Origin: JAPLSN01 sp964482955
GTDB lineage: Bacteria; Spirochaetota; Spirochaetia; Treponematales; UBA12059
Direction: 5' to 3'
Length of the DNA: 64,000 nucleotides
Assembly: GCA_964482955.1 (NCBI GenBank)
Contig: CAYZZW010000012.1
Coordinates: forward strand, 1 to 64,000
This document shows, piece by piece, positions 35,555-42,068 of this stretch (its first letter is position 1; every line of letters starts with the position of its first letter). The translations under genes were made by a program, and so were the position numbers. Under the pieces are notes generated by a model, which worked only from the letters and a program-made list of their open reading frames with translations, made no database searches and was not told where the DNA came from.

Positions 35555-35939
35555 GGTAACCCCCTACTAGATCCATCAACACTAAAGCAGGAACCGTGCC
35601 AAATAACATGCCGCGGGCAGGCGGAGTGGGCGCGGAAAGCGGGTGAAAACCCAAGTATAGCCCGACTTGGCGAGGCGTTGTTACGAATATATCGGCGGAA
35701 AGTCGAATTCGGCCAGAAAGGACGGAAGGATTTTTCAGAAACGGCGCTAAACCGATTTAGTTTACTCTATTTCTTTTTATCATTATTTCCGTTTCGATGG
35801 AGGCTTGAGTGTCGTTCGGGCTGTTATTTTCCGCGCTTGCGTCCGATTTCGTACAAAAACGTCGAAGCGCCGGGGTGAGCCGGCGCTTCGTTGGATGGAT
35901 CGGCGGAGCGCTCCGCCCCCGCGTTTCGACGTTCGGGCA
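35555..35939. other. intergenic region between the giant lipoprotein and exonuclease genes
   Basis: 385 bases. On the minus strand AGTATA at 35654-35659 (TATACT) is a candidate -10 box for the giant gene, without a clear -35. An AT-rich stretch at 35740-35800 contains CTAAA-CCGA-TTTAG and no gene. The exonuclease terminator is at 35855-35890 and a perfect 16-bp palindrome GGCGGAGCGCTCCGCC lies at 35902-35917. Confidence 0.6.
35855..35890 (-). terminator. intrinsic terminator for the exonuclease and phosphohexomutase genes
   Basis: Arms CGAAGCGCCGG (35863-35873) and CCGGCGCTTCG (35880-35890), 6-base loop, and five A at 35855-35859, which read as a T-run on the minus strand. 50 bp beyond the exonuclease stop at 35940. 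Confidence 0.88.
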
Positions 35940-36488
35940 TCAGTGGGGCTGGACCACGGCCCGGAGGAGCAGTTCCTTGCACGTCCGGGCGTCGTCCAGG
36001 GCGCGGTGGGCGTTTCCCGGCGCGATGCCGAGCCAGGACGCCAGGTTCTGGAGCGAGTATGACGGGCGCCCGGGGAACGCCTCTTTCGCCAGATATCGGG
36101 TGTCGGCGATCTTGTTCGAAAGCCGGTGCTTGCCGATCCGCTTCATGCCTTGCTTGAGGAAGCTGAGGTCGAACGGCGCGTTGTGCGCCACGATGATCGC
36201 CTTGTCGATGAATCCGAGGAGGCCCTCGAGCGCCTCGTCGCAGGGCGTTTGCCCGCGCACCATCGCGTCGGTGATGCCGTTCACGCGGGAAGCCCCCGGC
36301 GAGATGGGCATCCCGGGGTCGACGAGGATGCCCATGCTCGCGCGTTCGCCGTCCGCGCCGAAGCGCAGCGCGCCGATCTCGCAGACGCGGTCGGTCGCGC
36401 AATCGAGGCCGGTCGTCTCGAAGTCGAGGGCGACGAAGGTCGCCTCCGGCCAGAGCGCGCGGACCGCCTTTAAATCGAGCTGCGGCAT
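35940..36488 (-). CDS. DnaQ-type 3'-5' exonuclease (DEDDh)
   Basis: 182 residues. Exonuclease motif I FVALDFETTGLD, motif II IIVAHNAPFDLSFL and motif III HRALDDA are all present, the last in the DEDDh form. This size suits a stand-alone proofreading subunit or an oligonuclease, and no polymerase domain is attached. The gene starts 4 bp after the stop of the phosphohexomutase gene (coordinates 36493), so the two are co-transcribed. Confidence 0.9.
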   Translation of the reverse strand: MPQLDLKAVRALWPEATFVALDFETTGLDCATDRVCEIGALRFGADGERASMGILVDPGMPISPGASRVNGITDAMVRGQTPCDEALEGLLGFIDKAIIVAHNAPFDLSFLKQGMKRIGKHRLSNKIADTRYLAKEAFPGRPSYSLQNLASWLGIAPGNAHRALDDARTCKELLLRAVVQPH

Positions 36489-36492
36489 CCCG

Positions 36493-38244
36493 TTAGCCGA
36501 TGACCTTGCGGATGTCCGCCTCGATGGCCGCCACCTTGCGGTCGCCCTCGGCCCGCGCCGCGGCCAGACCCTTCGTCGCGTCCGTGCGGGCGAGGATATA
36601 GAACTTGATCTTGGGTTCCGTGCCGCTCGGGCGCACGGTGACGAGCGTGCCGTCCTCGAGCCACCACTGGATGACGTCGCTCGACGGAAGCTCGATCCGC
36701 GTCTTGAGCTCCGGGGAGTCGGGGCGCCACTCCTCGCGGATCTTGATGTCGCGTATCCTCGCCACGGGCACGCCGCCGAACGTCTTGGGCAGGTTCGTGC
36801 GGTAGCCGGACATGATGCCTCGCATGATGTCCATGCCGGACGAGCCCTCGAAGTACTTGTTGATGCCTTTTTCCTGGTAGAGCCCGAATTCGAGGGCGAG
36901 GTTGTCCAGGCGGTCGAGGAGGCTCTTGCCCTTCGAGCGCCAGTACAGCGTCATTTCCGCGGTCATTGCCGCGGCGGAGATGCCGTCCTTGTCGCGCACT
37001 TCGTTTTCCACGACGTAGCCGTAGCTTTCCTCGGTGCCGAAGACGAAGGTGTAGCCCTTGCCGTCGGACTCGAAGCGGCGCATGAGGTCGGCGATCCACT
37101 TGAAGCCCGTCAGGCACTCGAAGCAGGTGGCGCCGTACTTTTCGGCGATGCGCGCCTGGAGGTCCGTCGTCACGACGCTCTTGATCGTGGCCGGCTTCGG
37201 CGGCATGCGTCCGGATTCCTTGAGCGAGAGGAGCATGTAGTCCGCGAGGAGGGCGCCGAGCTGGTTTCCGGTGACGAGGGCGAAGTCGCCCTTGCCGTCG
37301 GGCACCGCGATGCCGAGCCGGTCGGCGTCCGGATCCGTGGCCATCACCACGTCCGCGCCGACGCGCTTCCCGAGCTCGATGGCCATGGTCAGGGCGGCCG
37401 CTTCCTCCGGGTTCGGGAAGGTCGTCGTGGGAAACTCGCCGTTCCCGTCGCGCTGTTCGGGCACGGTGACGATCTCGAGCCCCACTTCGCCCATGATGCG
37501 TTCCATGAGGAGGGCGCCGGTGCCGTGGAGGGGCGTGTAGACGATTTTGGCCGTCTTGCCCATGGCGCGGATGAGGTCCGGGCGGAAGAGGTGGCTCTTC
37601 ACCATCGCCACGTACTTGTCGTCGATGTCCTTGTCGACGAACTCGACGAGTCCCTTCCGCTTCGCCTCGTCGAGGGGGATGATCTCGGAACTCTTCGTCG
37701 CCTCGACCTCCGCGATGATGCCCTTGTCGTGCGGGGCGATGATCTGGGCGCCGTCGCCCCAGAAGACCTTGTAGCCGTTGTACTTGGCCGGATTGTGGCT
37801 GGCGGTGACGACGATGCCGGCGTCGGCCTTGAGCTCGCGGACGGCGAAGGAGAGCTCCGGCGTCGGGCGGATCGACGAGAAGACGATCGCCTTGATGCCG
37901 TTGGCGGCCAGGACGCGGGCGGCGTCCTCCGCGAACTCGCGCGAGTAGCGCCGGGAATCGTAGGCGATGACCACGGACAGGTCGCGGTCCGTGAGGGTTT
38001 TCTTCATGTAGGTGGCCAAGCCCTGGGTGGCGCGCCGCACGACGAAGCTGTTCATGCGGTTGAGGCCGCCCCCGATCACCCCGCGGAGGCCGGCGGTGCC
38101 GAACTCGAGGTCGCGGTAGAAGCGGTCTTCGAGTTCCTTCCAGTCGCCCGCGGCGAGCAGCTCGACGACTTCGGCCTTGAACTTTTCGTCCGTCTCCCGG
38201 GCGACATACTCTTCGGCGCGCGCCTTCAACTCATCCCGTTCCAT
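36493..38244 (-). CDS. phosphoglucomutase/phosphomannomutase
   Basis: 583 residues, the long bacterial form. The phosphoserine loop TASHNPAKYNGYK, metal loop DPDADR (in VMATDPDADRLG), sugar-binding GTEESYGY and the final phosphate loop VRPSGTEPKIKFY identify an alpha-D-phosphohexomutase interconverting hexose 1- and 6-phosphates. Specificity between glucose and mannose cannot be fixed from these motifs. First gene of a two-gene minus-strand unit. Confidence 0.93.
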   Translation of the reverse strand: MERDELKARAEEYVARETDEKFKAEVVELLAAGDWKELEDRFYRDLEFGTAGLRGVIGGGLNRMNSFVVRRATQGLATYMKKTLTDRDLSVVIAYDSRRYSREFAEDAARVLAANGIKAIVFSSIRPTPELSFAVRELKADAGIVVTASHNPAKYNGYKVFWGDGAQIIAPHDKGIIAEVEATKSSEIIPLDEAKRKGLVEFVDKDIDDKYVAMVKSHLFRPDLIRAMGKTAKIVYTPLHGTGALLMERIMGEVGLEIVTVPEQRDGNGEFPTTTFPNPEEAAALTMAIELGKRVGADVVMATDPDADRLGIAVPDGKGDFALVTGNQLGALLADYMLLSLKESGRMPPKPATIKSVVTTDLQARIAEKYGATCFECLTGFKWIADLMRRFESDGKGYTFVFGTEESYGYVVENEVRDKDGISAAAMTAEMTLYWRSKGKSLLDRLDNLALEFGLYQEKGINKYFEGSSGMDIMRGIMSGYRTNLPKTFGGVPVARIRDIKIREEWRPDSPELKTRIELPSSDVIQWWLEDGTLVTVRPSGTEPKIKFYILARTDATKGLAAARAEGDRKVAAIEADIRKVIG

Positions 38245-38534
38245 ACACCGCTCCTACGACTATGAATTTTTGCCACGCAGTACATGCGCGCGAAGCGCCT
38301 CTCAATCAGGTTCGACCATGGATGGTCGAACGACGCTGGCCGAACGCGACGCGTTCGGCAATGTCAATAACGTACATGGATGTACGTTTTAACTTGGCAC
38401 GGAGACACGGAGGAAGAAAGGGCAAAGTATTACTGGGAACATTCAGCACCGCGGTTCATCGAAAGTATCGTTTGATTTGATTCCCTGAAAATCTTCCAAT
38501 TCCGTGCCTCTGCGCCTCTGTGGCAATGTCTTCT
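38245..38534. repeat. palindrome cluster and heptad-arm element between phosphohexomutase and phosphatase
   Basis: 290 bases with no gene. 38288-38388 contains four short palindromes at about 28-bp intervals. 38391-38421 carries GGCACGGAGACACGGAGGAA and 38501-38524 the inverse (CCGTGCCTCTGCGCCTCTGT), so this half is an inverted-repeat element with arms of CACGGAG-type units around an 80-bp centre of lower GC. Confidence 0.8.
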
Positions 38535-39203
38535 TCAGAGTGCAGTATACCATTCGGCGAGGGCGCGTTCCAGCGTTTCGGCGGTCGTGGCGACGAGTTT
38601 CGGTCGTGCCGCCTCGAGCGAGGCGCGGTCGCGGTAGCCCCAGGTGACGGCGATCGGCAGCATACCGGCGTTTCTGGCCGTAAGAACGTCGATGTCCGAA
38701 TCGCCCACGAACGCGACGTTCCCCGGTTCGACGCCCAGTTCGGCGGCCACCGCCAGCGCGATGGCGGGATCGGGCTTCCGGGGCGTCCCGGGCCGCTCGC
38801 CGCGCACCGCCGCGAAGCGGGTTCGGGGCAGGGTGCCGCGGAGGGTCAGCGCCACGAGGGCGTCCGGCTTGTTGGAACACACGGCGAAGGGCACGCCGTC
38901 GGCTTCGAGCCTCGCCAGCAGTCGCGGAATGCCGGGATAGACTAGGCTGAACCGCACGGGCACGCGGCCGTACGCCCCCATCATCGCGTCCACGGCTTCG
39001 CGGTGGGTCTTGTCGTCGCGCTTGTCGAAGGGCAGGGCGGCGCGGACGAGGGACGACATGCCGTCCCCGACGAGGGTCCGGTAGGTCTCCGCGGCGTGGA
39101 CGGGAAAGCCCCGCGCCGCGAGCACGTCGTTCATCGCCGCCGCCACGTCCTCGATCGTGTCGACGAGCGTCCCGTCCAGGTCGAATATCACCGCCTTTTT
39201 CAT
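38535..39203 (-). CDS. gph: HAD-family phosphatase, phosphoglycolate phosphatase-like
   Basis: 222 residues. HAD motif I FDLDGTLVDT, motif II VCSNKPD, motif III Lys in GTPRKPDP and motif IV FVGDSDIDV are all present, with a helical cap between motifs I and II as in phosphoglycolate phosphatase and beta-phosphoglucomutase relatives. The GDSxxD form is the phosphatase pattern. The start at 39203 follows GGAGG at 39211-39215 on the minus strand. The exact substrate cannot be assured. Confidence 0.88.
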   Translation of the reverse strand: MKKAVIFDLDGTLVDTIEDVAAAMNDVLAARGFPVHAAETYRTLVGDGMSSLVRAALPFDKRDDKTHREAVDAMMGAYGRVPVRFSLVYPGIPRLLARLEADGVPFAVCSNKPDALVALTLRGTLPRTRFAAVRGERPGTPRKPDPAIALAVAAELGVEPGNVAFVGDSDIDVLTARNAGMLPIAVTWGYRDRASLEAARPKLVATTAETLERALAEWYTAL

Positions 39204-39485
39204 TGATTGCCCTCCGGGAAACGCGTTGAACCATCTTCGCGGAGAGGACTTTACCACGAAGGGCACGAAGAAGACACGAAGGGCACGAAGGAAGAGGTGA
39301 GGGGGTTTTTCACTTAATCATACAGACTCCGTATCTGAGATATTTCACCATTTTAAAAATTCTCATATCTTTTTCGTGCCTTTTGTGTTTCATTCTTCGT
39401 TCCCTTCGTTCCCTTCGTTCCCTTCGTTCCCTTCGTGGTAGAACCTTCGTGACCTTCGTGGTAGGGTTTTTCAAGAGGGGTTCGA
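39204..39485. repeat. inverted-repeat element of CACGAAG-type units
   Basis: 39253-39305: units related to CACGAAGGG in one direction (ACCACGAAGGGCACGAAG and further). 39374-39469: the inverse (CCTTCGTG forms), including an exact 9-bp tandem TTCGTTCCC four times at 39396-39431 and CTTCGTGGTAG twice. The centre (39306-39373) is AT-rich with no gene. Gene start 39486 lies right after the right arm, so the arm may be transcribed as a leader. Confidence 0.85.
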
Positions 39486-40298
39486 ATGGCGAAGCAGGCG
39501 AAGGAATCCGGGGCGGAGGCGTTCCGCGCGTTTTACGGGGCGATCTACGGCGACCGGTGGGATGGGCTCTCCGCCGCGTTGCTCGGCGAGGGGGCCGGTG
39601 CCGAGATCGGCGCGGAACGCGGCCTCCTCGAGCCGTACCGCCTGGACGCCGCGTCGGTGTTCGCCGCCGAAAGCCTGCCCCTGCCCGAGTCCGGCGAGAT
39701 CCTGGACGCCTGCGCGGCCCCCGGCGGCAAGACGCTCGTGCTGGCGTCGCGCCTGGCGCCGGGCGCGACACTCGTCGCCAACGAGCTGTCGAGCGAGCGG
39801 CGCCGCCGGCTGTCGGACGTGCTCGACGGGCACCTGTCGCCATCCTTGCGCGCGCGGGTGCGCGTCTCGGGCTTCGACGCCGCGGAGGCGGGCGGCCGCC
39901 CGAGCGAACGCGGCCGTTTCGGCGCCATCCTCCTCGACGCGCCCTGCTCGAGCGAGCGCCACGTCCTCCGCGACCGGGCGGCGCTCGACGAATGGACGGC
40001 CGCGCGCGTCCGTTTTTTGGCCAGGCGGCAATGGTCCCTCTTGTCGAGCGCCTTCCTCATGCTCGCGCCCGGCGGCTCCCTGGTCTACTCGACCTGCTCG
40101 ATCTGCCCCGACGAAAACGACGGCGTCGTCGGCCGGCTCTTCGACAAGTACGGCGCCGAAGCCGAATCGATCCGTCCGGAGGCGATCGCCTTCCCCGGCG
40201 CGGAGATTACCGAACGCGGGCTGCTCATCCTGCCGGACCGCTCCGGCGGAGCCGGGCCCATGTACGTGGCGGGGATCCGAAAATCGATCAACCGATGA
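39486..40298 (+). CDS. RsmB/RsmF-type RNA (cytosine-5) methyltransferase
   Basis: 270 residues. SAM-binding motif DACAAPGGKTL, DAPCSSERH (the catalytic-pocket PC) and the second-cysteine motif YSTCSICPDEN (TC) are the signature of m5C RNA methyltransferases of the NOL1/NOP2/sun family. The protein lacks the N-terminal NusB-like domain of RsmB and the long C-terminal domain of RsmF, so it is a minimal catalytic version. The RNA target is unknown. Confidence 0.9.
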   Translation: MAKQAKESGAEAFRAFYGAIYGDRWDGLSAALLGEGAGAEIGAERGLLEPYRLDAASVFAAESLPLPESGEILDACAAPGGKTLVLASRLAPGATLVANELSSERRRRLSDVLDGHLSPSLRARVRVSGFDAAEAGGRPSERGRFGAILLDAPCSSERHVLRDRAALDEWTAARVRFLARRQWSLLSSAFLMLAPGGSLVYSTCSICPDENDGVVGRLFDKYGAEAESIRPEAIAFPGAEITERGLLILPDRSGGAGPMYVAGIRKSINR

Positions 40299-40305
40299 AA
40301 GGCAA

Positions 40306-40372
40306 CCACGGAGCGAAGCTTAGCGAGTACCCAAGCGTCGGCACGGAGGGAAGAGGAATGGGAAAATTTAAG
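40306..40372 (+). repeat. dispersed intergenic element, core copy C
   Basis: ACCACGGAGCGAAGCTTAGC, GAGTACCCAAGCGTCGGCAC, GGAGGGAAGAGG, and a tail reaching TTTAAGAGG. Begins 7 bp after the methyltransferase stop codon. Confidence 0.9.
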
Positions 40373-40429
40373 AGGATAATATGGGGATATCAAAAGGAGA
40401 TATTGGCTGGGGCAGGGTAGCGGGAGATG

Positions 40430-40449
40430 AAAAAACCGCCCCCGGGCGG
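40430..40449 (-). terminator. intrinsic terminator downstream of the gene remnant
   Basis: CCGCCC (40436-40441) and GGGCGG (40444-40449) with a run of A at 40430-40435, read as T on the minus strand. It is 33 bp beyond the stop codon of the remnant at 40482, which supports the remnant having once been a gene. Confidence 0.75.
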
Positions 40450-40481
40450 AGGCTGTTGAAGATCCGCAGATTGGAGAACTA

Positions 40482-40739
40482 TCAAACAGGACCGGGAATA
40501 TCCAGGGTCGTGGTGGTGGTGATGGTTTCGTTGATGGTTTCGCCGCCGGCCGTGCCGGTCATGGTCATGGTGATGGTCATCGTCATTTTCCCATCGGCCG
40601 TAACCGTAGAGATGGTCGTATTGCAGATGATATACATGCCGATCGTTACTGACGATCCTTCGGTGGAAACCTTGATGCCGGAGCTGTAGATTTTGGTTTC
40701 GAATGAAGAATACGTACACCCGTACTTTGATAGTGGACT
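40482..40739 (-). pseudogene. start-less remnant of a beta-rich protein gene
   Basis: 85 codons open from a stop at 40740-40742 to a TGA at 40482-40484 with no ATG, GTG or TTG in the first third. The reading looks protein-like: KYGCTYSSFETKIYSSGIKV, then alternating Thr with hydrophobic residues (MTMTITMTMTG) and TINETITTTTTLD near the end, as expected for the last strands of a small barrel. It is followed at the right distance by a terminator. I take it as the 3' end of a lost gene. If it is alive, translation would have to begin at the internal ATG about 34 codons in. Confidence 0.4.
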
Positions 40740-40776
40740 TTATCGCATTCCCTGGAAAAAACCAACTGCCGTGACG

Positions 40777-40804
40777 AAAAACCGCCGCGCGGGCGGCGCG
40801 GCGG
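40777..40804 (-). terminator. intrinsic terminator of the coiled-coil protein gene
   Basis: CCGCCGCG (40782-40789) and CGCGGCGG (40797-40804), 7-base loop, A-run at 40777-40781 giving T on the minus strand; 24 bp beyond the stop at 40829. Confidence 0.85.
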
Positions 40805-40828
40805 CGGGTTGCATCGCTTTAATGAAGG

Positions 40829-41173
40829 TCAGGGGGCTTTGTTCATGTCCTCTTCTTTTCCGCCGAGGGCCTTGAAGCGGGCTTCCTTTTCGTCGATCTG
40901 CTTTTCGAAGGCTTCGATGGTGTCCAGCATCGACTTGATGGAGGCGTCGTCGCGGTTGACGGAGACTTCGCCGCGTTCGCGGAGGCGGGCGTAGCAGTCG
41001 GCGCCGAGCTTGGCGCAGGCTTTTTCGGCCTGGCCGCGGAGCTGGAAGAGCTCCACCTGGATGGCGCCCATCTCGCCGAGTTCCTTGGTCTTCTCGCCGG
41101 CTTTTTTCAGGAAGTCCTTCGACGCCTCGAAGCCCTGTGAGATGAACTTGTTGAGCTGATCGGAAAACGACAT
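40829..41173 (-). CDS. small coiled-coil protein, function unknown
   Basis: 114 residues, hydrophilic and almost entirely helical, rich in Lys, Glu, Ala and Gln, with two heptad stretches (about 5-35 and 75-105). No signal peptide or membrane segment; one isolated Cys pair (CAKLGADC) in the centre. Own terminator and own upstream region point to a monocistronic gene. No family recognised with confidence. Confidence 0.75.
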   Translation of the reverse strand: MSFSDQLNKFISQGFEASKDFLKKAGEKTKELGEMGAIQVELFQLRGQAEKACAKLGADCYARLRERGEVSVNRDDASIKSMLDTIEAFEKQIDEKEARFKALGGKEEDMNKAP

Positions 41174-41555
41174 GGCTGACCTCGCTTCTTCCGTGAGATG
41201 TGGCCACGGGGGGCACGGAGGCACGGAGAAGGAACGGGCGGAAACGGGATTCCGCGGTTCCCCTGGCGCTTTCGCGGTCGTGGCGTACCCGGGTGAGGGT
41301 ACTATGGATTGTACTATCGTCCGTATGAACCTGCAAAGGATTGGGGATGAATTTGAGGGAATTTCCCGGAAATATCGACGTGAACCGGTCAAGTGGACAG
41401 AAAACAGCACCGAACGGTACTTATTTCATATTGACAAGCTGCCGATAAAGGTACTATATAGGGTATCGTGCCCGAAGATTGGTACAACGAATTGTGGAGT
41501 GATCGGACGGCACGATCGATGAATCCGGCTAATCGAAAAACAGGAGCAAGCATTC
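41174..41555. promoter_or_regulatory. regulatory region upstream of the nrdR operon
   Basis: 382 bases. 41203-41234 has CACGGGG and CACGGAG units of the dispersed repeat family. GTACTAT occurs at 41299-41305, 41311-41317 and 41451-41457, the last in the promoter. TTGACA (41431) with TACTAT or TATATA is the probable nrdR promoter, starting transcripts about 90 bases before the gene. No gene seen. Confidence 0.55.
41431..41465 (+). promoter_or_regulatory. nrdR promoter overlapping an NrdR-box-like site
   Basis: TTGACA (41431-41436); -10 TACTAT (41452-41457, spacer 15) or TATATA (41455-41460, spacer 18). GGTACTATATAGGGTA at 41450-41465 resembles the NrdR-box pattern (ACACWATATWTWGTGT) around its central TATATA, so NrdR may repress its own operon by covering the -10 box. 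A typical second box about 31 bp away is not clear. Confidence 0.5.
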
Positions 41556-42041
41556 GTGAAGTGCCCGCATTGCGGCAGTCTTGACGATCGCGTCATCGAT
41601 TCCCGGGCCTTGGCCGCCGGCGAGAGCATCCGGCGGCGGCGGGAGTGCCTCTCCTGCGGCTATCGCTTCACGAGTTACGAACGCATCGAGGAAAAGCCCC
41701 TGCTGGTCGAAAAGCGGGACGGGCGCCGCGAGCCGTTCGAGCGGATCAAGCTCGAGCGCGGCATCACGCGCGCCCTCGAAAAGCGCCCGGTCTCCCAGAT
41801 GACCATCGAAAACCTGGTCAACGAGATCGAGGACGAGGCCGCCATGCGCGGCAAGGGCTCCAACGAACTGTCGAGCGCGGCCCTCGGGGAGATGGTCCTC
41901 GACCGCCTGTACGAGATCGACAAGGTGGCGTATGTCCGCTTCGCGTCGGTGTACCGCAAGTTCGAGACGATGGACGAATTCCTGGCCGTCATCGAGCGGA
42001 TGGCAGGCCGGAAGAACGGGGAACGGCACGATCAGAACTGA
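41556..42041 (+). CDS. nrdR: NrdR, ribonucleotide reductase repressor
   Basis: 161 residues. A zinc ribbon (MKCPHCGS and ECLSCGYRFTSYER) is followed by the ATP-cone that senses dATP/ATP (VEKRDGRREPFERIKLERGI), the standard NrdR design and length. NrdR binds DNA when dATP is high and shuts down reductase genes. It is the first gene of the class III reductase operon, 27 bp before nrdD. The stop codon lies inside an (AACTG)4 repeat at 42036-42055. Confidence 0.95.
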   Translation: MKCPHCGSLDDRVIDSRALAAGESIRRRRECLSCGYRFTSYERIEEKPLLVEKRDGRREPFERIKLERGITRALEKRPVSQMTIENLVNEIEDEAAMRGKGSNELSSAALGEMVLDRLYEIDKVAYVRFASVYRKFETMDEFLAVIERMAGRKNGERHDQN

Positions 42042-42055
42042 ACTGAACTGAACTG
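42036..42055 (+). repeat. (AACTG)4 pentanucleotide repeat across the nrdR stop
   Basis: Four exact AACTG units; the first TGA in them is the nrdR stop. It ends 1 base before the GGGAGGGG ribosome site of nrdD. Confidence 0.95.
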
Positions 42056-42068
42056 GGAGGGGAACACG

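Larger units (their letters stand above)
40299..40828. other. intergenic region with element copy C, gene remnant and two terminators
   Basis: 530 bases: dispersed element copy C (40306-40372), the minus-strand terminator at 40430-40449, a start-less coding remnant (40482-40739) and the terminator at 40777-40804. Base composition falls below the window average in the middle, which fits decaying sequence. A plus-strand frame over 40381-40689 is Val/Met-rich and is the mirror of the remnant. Confidence 0.65.

Noticed and set aside
39396..39431. CRISPR-like repeat (TTCGTTCCC four times)
   Set aside because: The unit is only 9 bp and tandem without spacers; it is an arm of the dispersed element.
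40381..40689. Val/Met-rich 102-residue plus-strand frame
   Set aside because: It mirrors the Thr-rich remnant on the other strand; starts inside the element tail and has no promoter.
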